IMG/VR virus record: IMGVR_UViG_3300009068_002116
Coordinates: 1-20,799 of that record
Reading direction: 5' to 3' (one strand)
DNA: 20,799 bases
DNA from: a virus
This document shows positions 15,057-20,799 of this stretch, in pieces; within the stretch, counting starts at the first letter, position 1; the number at the start of each line of letters is the position of its first letter. The notes beneath the pieces are model-generated. The model worked only from the letters and a program-made list of their open reading frames with translations, did not search any database and had not been told where the DNA came from. Both the position numbers and the translations under genes were made by a program.

Positions 15057-15654
15057 GAGGATTGTCTGAATCTATTTCAACTTTTTTAACCTTTTTAGGG
15101 ATATTTATGTTGCGTTTTTCAATATCAATATTGTCCATTTGCCGTTTTAAGTAATCCAAAAATTGGTGACTAAATTCACCGTTATCATGATCTTGCAAGA
15201 TCAAGGAATCAATATCCATATTCTCAATCATCTTATACTTAGTGGCCTGTTGTTTCTTTTCCTTTTGAATTCTGCGAATAAAGGCAAAGTAAATAATCTG
15301 AGTATAATATGCAAATGGATTTGAAGATTTACTTGGGTCAAATTTTTGTACTGCAGTTAAACAATTTTCAATCCCGTCCGAAATCATATCATCTTTAAAA
15401 GTATAATTAATAAAATTAGATTTGTATGAAAGGTGTGTAGCAATCTTTATAAAACATTCGCCAATATATCTAGTAACAACGGGGGTTTCTTCTCCTCGTT
15501 CTTTAGCAGCATCGACTTGTTCTTTATATGCTATTAAGGCTTCTAAAAACTCTTTATTATTTACATAATGTGCAGTAACCGAAGGTTTCTTTTCCTTAAT
15601 GGAAAGTTTTCCTTCGTCTGATTCTATTATTCCCATAGTCGTGTCTTTCATCAT
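15040..15654 (-). CDS. 55: gp55 late-transcription sigma factor
   Basis: The T4 late sigma factor, which directs host RNA polymerase to TATAAATA promoters. In 204 residues it matches T4 gp55 (185) in HYVNNKEFLEALI near the start, in KDDMISDGIENCLTAVQKFD and in NPFAYYTQIIYFAFIRRIQKEKK, the sigma-2-like core. In T4 the C-terminus ends in a hydrophobic motif that binds the sliding clamp; here the tail is DSDNPLDMDD and no such motif is visible. The start is one of two adjacent ATGs (15654 or 15651); MGIIES at 15636 is an alternative. It overlaps the preceding gene by 59 bases. Two matching late promoters are present in the window. Confidence 0.95.
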   Translation of the reverse strand: MMKDTTMGIIESDEGKLSIKEKKPSVTAHYVNNKEFLEALIAYKEQVDAAKERGEETPVVTRYIGECFIKIATHLSYKSNFINYTFKDDMISDGIENCLTAVQKFDPSKSSNPFAYYTQIIYFAFIRRIQKEKKQQATKYKMIENMDIDSLILQDHDNGEFSHQFLDYLKRQMDNIDIEKRNINIPKKVKKVEIDSDNPLDMDD

Positions 15655-16012
15655 TTTCTTCTTCTAAAATTGAGTCTCTTATTTCATCTGTTACATCAAT
15701 TGCGTTTTCTTCTGCTTCTTTACGGGCATCAAGATATTTAATATAATTTTCTGTAAGTTCTTCGTTGGCTTTTGCGTATGATATAATATTTCGAACAGGA
15801 ACCTCATAAAATTCTTCTTTGGTTAATGCAAACCAAGGAGCAAGTGTATACGATTCAATTACAGCTCTTCCAACATTTGATCTAATTTGATTTAATACCA
15901 AAGGATCTTTTATAAAAAGACTAAAGGTATTTTTTAAATCTATTACTTCATCCGTTTTACATACTATATCTTCACCACTATTTAACTTCAATATTTTATA
16001 ACTTAGGATCAT
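15596..16012 (-). CDS. Small Sm-like protein upstream of gp55
   Basis: A 138-residue protein of unknown function. The first ~75 residues (YKILKLNSGEDIVCKTDEV, then FSLFIKDPLVL and FYEVPVRNIISY) read as five short beta strands with a conserved-looking SGEDI turn, the pattern of an Sm/LSm fold, which is seen in small proteins of T4-like aquatic phages. The C-terminal third is acidic and then ends in a basic RIRRRK stretch. It overlaps uvsW by four bases (ATGA) and gp55 by 59 bases. A role in RNA binding is inference from the fold guess only. Confidence 0.75.
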   Translation of the reverse strand: MILSYKILKLNSGEDIVCKTDEVIDLKNTFSLFIKDPLVLNQIRSNVGRAVIESYTLAPWFALTKEEFYEVPVRNIISYAKANEELTENYIKYLDARKEAEENAIDVTDEIRDSILEEENDERHDYGNNRIRRRKTFH

Positions 16013-17493
16013 TGTAATTGAACTTTTATAAGTTTGTAGTCAAAATGTTCATCATTGTAAATTTTTATCCGTTCAATCATATGAAGTAACGTAAAGTTCT
16101 TTTTAGATTTCCAGGTTAAATCATCGCCTATATCATATAGATTGCAACTGTCTTTGTCTTTGGTTGTTCTCAAACCACGTCCAATAGATTGCAAATTTCT
16201 TATCCGAGATTTAGAAGGAGATGCAAATACAATATTATGCAAATTCTTAATGTTAATCCCGGTAGAGAATGTTCCATATGAAGCCACTATTATAGCATTA
16301 TTTTCGAGTTCTGTCAATGCTCGAATTTTTTCTCTTTGCTCCGTATCTGTTCCCCCATAAACAAAAAATACTTTTCTATTTTCTGCTTTGGCATTAATCA
16401 TTTCATATAGATTTTTGCCATGTTTTTCTACATACTGAAATAATACAAGACTGTTACCTTCTTGTTTAAGAGTCAAATTTCTAATAAATTTGTTTCTTGG
16501 TTCGTATTGAACAAGAAAATCCATTTCTTCTTGATACGTTTTACCCTTCATAGCTTTTTTAATTTCATCCGGATAATCTAATATCAAATTATAGATTTTT
16601 AAATCAGATAATGTTTTGCTTGTAATAAGTTTCTTAGTTGTTGTGACTTTATAAACAGGACCAAAGATACCTTCAAGAACTAACTTATGCGTTTGTGTAC
16701 CATCCAATGTACCAGTAGTCCCTACTCTATAAGGAGCGTCTGGGCATTTATTTAAAATTCCAGTTAAAGATTTTGCTTTAAATTGATGAGCTTCGTCTCC
16801 ATAAACAACTTGGAATTTTTCAAAAAATTGTTTTGGTAATTTATAGATAGATTGCCAGGTACTAATAACAACATTACAATCTGTAGATTTTTCATGCCCG
16901 CCATAAATGCGATGGCAATGGGATGCTGCATCCCATCCATTTAAACAAGAATAATCTCGAAAATCTGAAAACATCTGTTCTACCAAAGATGTTGTAGGTA
17001 CAATAATTAATTGCCTTCTGTCAAATTCATAGTGCCAACGAATTATACAATAAATTATTAAAGATTTTCCAGATCCGGTGGGAGAAAGTAATAACCTTCT
17101 ACCGTCGCTAATTGCTTTATGTACCGCTTCTATTTGATATTCTCTAATTGGAATCGGTTCGCCTTTTGAGCCAATGTTTAACTTTTCACAAAATTCTTTT
17201 ACAGATTCAAAAGTACATTCATCTGCAGTTTTTTCATACTCAGATAAATCTACAGTGTATTCTCTTTCTTTTGCAAAATGTTCAACATACTCTTTTAAGC
17301 CAACATAAAGCTCTTTAGTAAACATAGAAAAAAGCCTGACACGGCCATCCCACATCTTTGATCTATACAAAGGGTGAAATTTTGCACCAGGTACTTCGAA
17401 GGAAAAATGATTATTTAATTCCTGAGCAATTGAAGGCTCAGCATCAATATTCAAATATACTTCATTCTTTTTTCTTATTTTTATATCGGCCAT
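16009..17493 (-). CDS. uvsW: UvsW superfamily 2 DNA/RNA helicase
   Basis: The T4 UvsW helicase family, which unwinds branched DNA and R-loops, shuts down origin replication and drives recombination-dependent replication. It has 494 residues against about 503 in T4. The N-terminal substrate-binding part (1-110, including KFHPLYRSKMWDGRVRLF) is followed by Walker A SPTGSGKS (137-144), DEAH (233-236), GTTGTL (258-263) and motif VI QSIGRGLRTTK. The start shares one base with the uvsY stop (TAATG). The gene contains an internal sigma70 promoter for the genes that follow. Confidence 0.97.
   Translation of the reverse strand: MADIKIRKKNEVYLNIDAEPSIAQELNNHFSFEVPGAKFHPLYRSKMWDGRVRLFSMFTKELYVGLKEYVEHFAKEREYTVDLSEYEKTADECTFESVKEFCEKLNIGSKGEPIPIREYQIEAVHKAISDGRRLLLSPTGSGKSLIIYCIIRWHYEFDRRQLIIVPTTSLVEQMFSDFRDYSCLNGWDAASHCHRIYGGHEKSTDCNVVISTWQSIYKLPKQFFEKFQVVYGDEAHQFKAKSLTGILNKCPDAPYRVGTTGTLDGTQTHKLVLEGIFGPVYKVTTTKKLITSKTLSDLKIYNLILDYPDEIKKAMKGKTYQEEMDFLVQYEPRNKFIRNLTLKQEGNSLVLFQYVEKHGKNLYEMINAKAENRKVFFVYGGTDTEQREKIRALTELENNAIIVASYGTFSTGINIKNLHNIVFASPSKSRIRNLQSIGRGLRTTKDKDSCNLYDIGDDLTWKSKKNFTLLHMIERIKIYNDEHFDYKLIKVQLQ
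16289..16317 (-). promoter_or_regulatory. Perfect sigma70 promoter inside uvsW
   Basis: TTGACA (16312-16317), a 17-bp spacer and TATAAT (16289-16294): all 12 positions match, and the -10 is extended (TGCTATAAT). It lies in uvsW coding sequence about 275 bases before the Sm-like gene, so it could supply gp55 early, before late promoters can work. Confidence 0.75.
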
Positions 17494-17933
17494 TACATCA
17501 TACCGTTAGTGAATTTTGTCCATTCTAAACAGTTCTTAATATCCCATGTTCTACTATTCAATGACCGAATAATTTGCTCCAATTGGTACTGAACAATTTT
17601 AAAATATTCAACCTTATCTTCTAATAAAATAAGATCGTTATCTACCTGCAGGAACTCATCCATTTCATTTTTTAATGGTTTGTTTCCCTGCCATTGTTCC
17701 CATTCTTCTGCAGCTAATTCGGCTTGTGTCATTTCTCCTCTGTAATACTTATATTTCTTACGTCGGAGGTTTAAATAGTCAGACTCGGCTTTTCGTAAAT
17801 TAAGACGAGTAGATGATAAAAAATTCAAATACTTTGAATGTAATAAAGGAGTGCGAGCAGATTCTTGCCCTAGATTAGTTTCATTAATCTTGCAATCATC
17901 TGCCCACGATGACTGTAGGTCAGACAATTTCAT
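17493..17933 (-). CDS. uvsY: UvsY recombination mediator
   Basis: Loads the UvsX recombinase onto single-stranded DNA covered by gp32. At 146 residues it is close to T4 UvsY (137). It shares the start pattern (MKLSDLQ against MRLEDLQ), the LLHSKYLNFLSSTRLNLRKAE helix and the YYRGEMT loop with the T4 protein, and is mostly helical, as expected for a hexamer-forming mediator. The uvsY-uvsW neighbourhood is the same as in T4. It starts three bases after the glycosyltransferase stop. Confidence 0.92.
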   Translation of the reverse strand: MKLSDLQSSWADDCKINETNLGQESARTPLLHSKYLNFLSSTRLNLRKAESDYLNLRRKKYKYYRGEMTQAELAAEEWEQWQGNKPLKNEMDEFLQVDNDLILLEDKVEYFKIVQYQLEQIIRSLNSRTWDIKNCLEWTKFTNGMM

Positions 17934-17936
17934 GGA

Positions 17937-18821
17937 TTAACCAATTTTGATAATTTGATTAGGATTACCTTGGAAGTTGAAAGAACCGAAGTGGTTTAGC
18001 GAGATTGACGGATCAAGCCAAATATCACCGCCAATACCTTGCCAACGACGACTAAAGGTATAATCCTCAGACAAATAACGACGATCTTTAGGATCAATCA
18101 TTGTGTCAAAGAATGCATAGAAAAAGTCTTGCAAATCTGGAGGAGTATTCAAATCGTTGTTATATTTGAGTTCCGGATATGCTGCAATCATCTTGTCAAT
18201 TGCTTCGCGCTTAATCATCATAAATCCTGTAGCGCCGTCATGCAATTTGATAACGCCACTTTCAATAGCAATTTGCTTCATATCTGCATTAACAAATTTA
18301 AAGTTAATAGCATAATCACTTCCTGAAGCTGCGATCATTCTATCGTCCATAGGGGCCTGTCCATTAGACAAAACCGCATCACGGATACGTTGCCAGTTAA
18401 CACCCTTCTTAGGATATGCACCAACGCATACTTCTTTATTGTGTGCAATAAGTTTCAAGACATCTTCAACTTGAAATTCAATGTCAGCATCAATAAACAA
18501 TAGACGAGTATAGTTGCTTTGCAAAAAATATGCAACTAAAACATTTCGAGCACGAGTAACAAGAGACTCATTTGCAATTGTTCCAAATGCAACTGGAATT
18601 TGATGTTGGTTGAAAAATGTCAATGTGCGAACCATTGAACGGAAATACGCTTCTGTTAGCATACCACCATAACAAGGGGTTGCAATAAAAAGTCGTTCTT
18701 TGCGAAGATCTTCAATGTTTATTTGAAGTTGACTTTGTTGGTTTTCTGCTGGTGCGGCAGGTTTATTAAATTTTGGCACCGGTACTTTCGGAATGTTTTT
18801 CAAAGGGTTGTTTTTAGCCAT
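17937..18821 (-). CDS. GT-A-type glycosyltransferase
   Basis: A 294-residue putative glycosyltransferase. After a Pro/Lys-rich linker (1-35) the domain opens with RLFIATPCYGGML, contains the nucleotide-binding run ESLVTRARNVLVAYFL and the DxD motif LLFIDADIEF (Asp111, Asp113) that binds metal and sugar nucleotide. YLSEDYTFSRRW near the C-terminus resembles the catalytic EDxxF..R segment of GT2-like enzymes. It is unlike the two GT-B enzymes lower in the window. GGAG precedes the ATG. Located between a tail gene and uvsY, it is probably read from the late promoter and may decorate virion proteins, but the acceptor is unknown. Confidence 0.85.
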   Translation of the reverse strand: MAKNNPLKNIPKVPVPKFNKPAAPAENQQSQLQINIEDLRKERLFIATPCYGGMLTEAYFRSMVRTLTFFNQHQIPVAFGTIANESLVTRARNVLVAYFLQSNYTRLLFIDADIEFQVEDVLKLIAHNKEVCVGAYPKKGVNWQRIRDAVLSNGQAPMDDRMIAASGSDYAINFKFVNADMKQIAIESGVIKLHDGATGFMMIKREAIDKMIAAYPELKYNNDLNTPPDLQDFFYAFFDTMIDPKDRRYLSEDYTFSRRWQGIGGDIWLDPSISLNHFGSFNFQGNPNQIIKIG

Positions 18822-18840
18822 ACTATCTCCATATTATTAA

Positions 18841-19425
18841 TTAAAGTTTCTCCACCTCAAACAAGGTATATTTAAATGAGGCAATTGCGGTAAAATATTC
18901 AACGCTTGCAGATGCAATATCAAAGTCTAAAGCTTCCAAGGACACAGGGAATATGTCTTTAAACATTATATTTACTTTAGGCGTATTTGTCGAGTCTAAA
19001 ATGCACAAAGTTGCATCCGAGTATGCCAAAACTTCAGTAATTCCTTTAGAAGTTACTTTAAATGGAAATGCACTTGGCTTATTCGCAGTAAATGCGCCGA
19101 ATTGGGTATAATCTTTTGGAAACCCCAATGCAACTAACCATTTATATATTTCCATATAGTTTGACATATCTTCTGCGATTAAAAATCTAATACTAAGATC
19201 TCCAAATTGCAGCTTGTCTCCAATGCGAGGAATATCGGTAAAGGGCGAGGGTTGAGATGCAAACCCTAAAGCCAATTGAGGTAAATTTGCAGATTGACAA
19301 GTAAACGATACATTTGGTATATCCTTTACAGAAAATCTGAAAGCGTTTGGCCTTAGATAGTCGTGAGTTGTTGGCAAATTATTTGCATAATTTTGCTGAA
19401 GCACACTTATATTTGAAGTAAACAT
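18841..19425 (-). CDS. gp19-family tail tube (or tube-initiator) protein
   Basis: A 194-residue structural protein of the T4 gp19 tail-tube family. Shared patterns are RPNAFRFSVKDIPNVSFTCQ followed by SANLPQL (in T4 a similar phrase reads RPNLFQVEI then CKATALP), IGDKLQFGDLSIRFLIAEDM with a conserved WLVALG helix, and the C-terminal strand set IMFKDIFPVSLEALDF plus a final aromatic KYTLFE. T4 gp19 has 163 residues. It could instead be a gp54-like baseplate tube initiator, which has the same fold. A TATAAATA late promoter lies 27 bases upstream, as expected for a virion gene. Confidence 0.78.
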   Translation of the reverse strand: MFTSNISVLQQNYANNLPTTHDYLRPNAFRFSVKDIPNVSFTCQSANLPQLALGFASQPSPFTDIPRIGDKLQFGDLSIRFLIAEDMSNYMEIYKWLVALGFPKDYTQFGAFTANKPSAFPFKVTSKGITEVLAYSDATLCILDSTNTPKVNIMFKDIFPVSLEALDFDIASASVEYFTAIASFKYTLFEVEKL

Positions 19426-19451
19426 TTTAAAACACCTTCTACTGATACTTA

Positions 19452-19459
19452 TATTTATA
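19452..19459 (-). promoter_or_regulatory. T4-type late promoter (TATAAATA) for the gp19-like gene
   Basis: Exact TATAAATA on the minus strand, 27 bases before the ATG and just past the hairpin that follows gp23. This arrangement of terminator then late promoter separates gp23 from the tail/uvsY/uvsW transcript. Confidence 0.8.
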
Positions 19460-19465
19460 AGGCAG

Positions 19466-19490
19466 AAAAGGGGGAAAAATCCCCCCTTTT
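19466..19490 (-). terminator. Terminator-like hairpin after gp23
   Basis: A GC-clamped stem, GGGGGA pairing with TCCCCC around a four-base A loop, is extended by AAAA/TTTT with one bulged C. On the minus strand the stem ends in TTTT. It lies about 70 bases past the gp23 stop. Confidence 0.75.
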
Positions 19491-19519
19491 AAAGAACAGC
19501 CTGTAGACTGTAGATATAC

Positions 19520-19537
19520 GCCGGTCTTAATGCCGGC
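19520..19537 (-). other. Small GC-rich hairpin close to the gp23 stop
   Basis: GCCGG and CCGGC pair around an eight-base loop, 20 bases past the gp23 stop codon. No T-run follows, so it is more likely a message-stabilising 3' structure than a terminator; the stronger hairpin downstream would stop transcription. Confidence 0.45.
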
Positions 19538-19557
19538 TTTATCAATGTAATTTTTGA

Positions 19558-20799
19558 TTACATTAAATTCAATACTTGCGTACGACGATAGTATTGATTA
19601 CGGTTAGCTGTAAAGCTATCTGCGTCATTTGCGCCTGCTGAGTTAACAACATATGGGTTAGCAATTAGACCGTAACGTGTCTTAAAGCCAATCTTTGGCT
19701 GGAAGCTGTTAGGATCAACTGCGCGAACCATTTGTAGAGGAACATATGGGCAATAGAACATACCTGCATCATAAGGAGAAGAACCCTTATAACCAACCAT
19801 GTAGAATTGGCTTGCTGCGCCTAGATTTGATGAATACGGATCAATGTAAACTCTGTAACGTCCATTTAGAACACCAGCGAATGTATTGCCTGTATCGTCA
19901 ACATTTAGACCTGTGCTCAATGCTGGAGCGTAGTCTAGAACACCGGACATAGCTAATGCGCTTGCAACGTCTGCAGAGCAAACGATGAAGTTACCTTTGC
20001 CACGACGTGTGTCTTGTGCAATGTGGTTAGCATCACGTTCAATGTTGAACAATAGACCTTTGAAACGCTCTACAGACCAACGTCCGTTAGAATCAACGTC
20101 TAAGTCAAATGTACCTGCGGTCGCTGTTGCAGGAGAACCTGGCTTAGCTACACCATAGATTGTACGAACAACTTCGCGGTTAATTTCAAACATGAATTCT
20201 TGGGATAGAATGTTTGACAATTCTGCTTCAGCGTCAAGACCATGAATTGCTTTCAAATCTTGTGCTAATTCAACGGTGTATTCTGCTTTTAACGCACGTG
20301 ACTTAGCAGTAACTGTAGTCTTGTCAATGCTGAAAGACATTTCGTTAAATGCTTGGCCGCCGGATGTACCTTGAGCTTCAGCCGCTGCTGTCGTTGTACC
20401 TGCACCAGTTGTATAAGCACCAGAAACTGGGTTATTACCTGTTGTGCTAACTGCGTTACCAGAGAACGATGTATTTGCTTCGTTGAACAATGCTTCTACA
20501 CGTGTTGTAGTATTAGCACGCTCGCCGCTATACATAGATCTCATTGCAAAGATTAAGCCTGTTGGACCAGTCATTGGCTGAACACCGCAAATGTCATATG
20601 CCATTAAGTTAGGCATTGCACGGCGAACTAAACCAATCATGATTGGGTCATACTTGTCAATACCGCCAGTTGCGCTGATATTGTTGCCTGGAGCTGCCTC
20701 GAACAATGCATTACGCTCTTCACGCAATGAACGTTCTTGGTTCTCTAAAAGAACAGAAGTAACAGCCTTCTTGTAGCTATCTTTGATCTCTGGAAGATC
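19558..20799 (-). CDS. 23: gp23 major capsid protein, N-terminus cut by window edge
   Basis: The main hexamer protein of the T4-like head. 413 residues are visible and the frame stays open to the window end, so the true start is outside; the leading LPEIKDSY...ENQE segment matches residues near 21-40 of T4 gp23, so roughly 20 are missing. Conserved blocks are GLVRRAMPNLMAYDICGVQPMTGPTG, IDKTTVTAKSRALKAEYTVELAQDLKAIHG, ELSNILSQEFMFEINREVV, GRYRVYIDPY and QPKIGFKTRYG. A gp21 protease site LFE/AAPG (in T4, LTE/AEIG) lies about 36 residues into the visible part. The T4 insertion domain is reduced to a Thr/Gly/Ala-rich stretch, making the protein about 90 residues shorter. Confidence 0.97.
   Translation of the reverse strand, partial: DLPEIKDSYKKAVTSVLLENQERSLREERNALFEAAPGNNISATGGIDKYDPIMIGLVRRAMPNLMAYDICGVQPMTGPTGLIFAMRSMYSGERANTTTRVEALFNEANTSFSGNAVSTTGNNPVSGAYTTGAGTTTAAAEAQGTSGGQAFNEMSFSIDKTTVTAKSRALKAEYTVELAQDLKAIHGLDAEAELSNILSQEFMFEINREVVRTIYGVAKPGSPATATAGTFDLDVDSNGRWSVERFKGLLFNIERDANHIAQDTRRGKGNFIVCSADVASALAMSGVLDYAPALSTGLNVDDTGNTFAGVLNGRYRVYIDPYSSNLGAASQFYMVGYKGSSPYDAGMFYCPYVPLQMVRAVDPNSFQPKIGFKTRYGLIANPYVVNSAGANDADSFTANRNQYYRRTQVLNLM

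Overview
This window is a piece of a T4-like (Tevenvirinae/cyanophage-type) myovirus genome. It is AT-rich and tightly packed, and every convincing gene lies on the minus strand. The T4 core genes are easy to recognise: major capsid protein gp23, a gp19-family tail tube protein, UvsY, UvsW, late sigma factor gp55, and recombination nuclease subunits gp47 and gp46. Accessory genes resemble those of aquatic T4-like phages: a CobS-like AAA ATPase paired with a CobT-like peptidase/VWA protein, peptide deformylase, GDP-mannose 4,6-dehydratase and several glycosyltransferases. The host cannot be named from the sequence. The promoters have almost perfect sigma70 consensus, so a bacterial host with a standard housekeeping sigma factor is likely.

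Layout, in transcription order (high to low coordinates). First come gp23 (5' end outside the window), a terminator-like hairpin and a T4-type late promoter, then gp19-like, a GT-A glycosyltransferase, uvsY, uvsW, a small Sm-like protein and gp55. Next is a 7-deazaguanine block: queE, folE, a DEDDh exonuclease, a GT-B glycosyltransferase, dpdA, an unidentified small protein, a second GT-B glycosyltransferase and queD. Then come gp47, gp46, peptide deformylase and a small conserved-looking protein. Last are the CobT-like and CobS-like genes, a terminator, a second late promoter and a 3'-truncated gmd. Most neighbours touch or overlap by 1-23 bases (often ATGA), which suggests translational coupling. 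No gap exceeds about 135 bases. I saw no tRNA, insertion sequence or CRISPR array.

Regulation is unusually readable. Six sigma70-type promoters can be seen on the minus strand, five with a 17-bp and one with an 18-bp spacer. They stand before cobT-like, cobS-like, queD, dpdA, queE and the Sm-like/gp55 pair, and three have an extended -10 (TGnTATAAT). Two lie wholly within upstream coding sequence (in uvsW and in a glycosyltransferase gene), and others overlap its end. Two exact TATAAATA boxes precede the gp19-like gene and gmd and fit gp55-dependent late transcription.

The most interesting system is the 7-deazaguanine set. FolE, QueD and QueE would make the precursor CDG, and DpdA would insert a 7-deazaguanine into DNA by base exchange. 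Two glycosyltransferases and an unknown His-rich protein sit inside the block, so a further decorated (possibly glycosylated) base is conceivable. QueC, needed for preQ0, is not in the window. The phage QueE and QueD both have altered metal-binding motifs. Two other striking non-coding signals are a telomere-like G-rich hexamer repeat in the cobS-like leader and an 11-bp inverted repeat that brackets the queD promoter like an operator.
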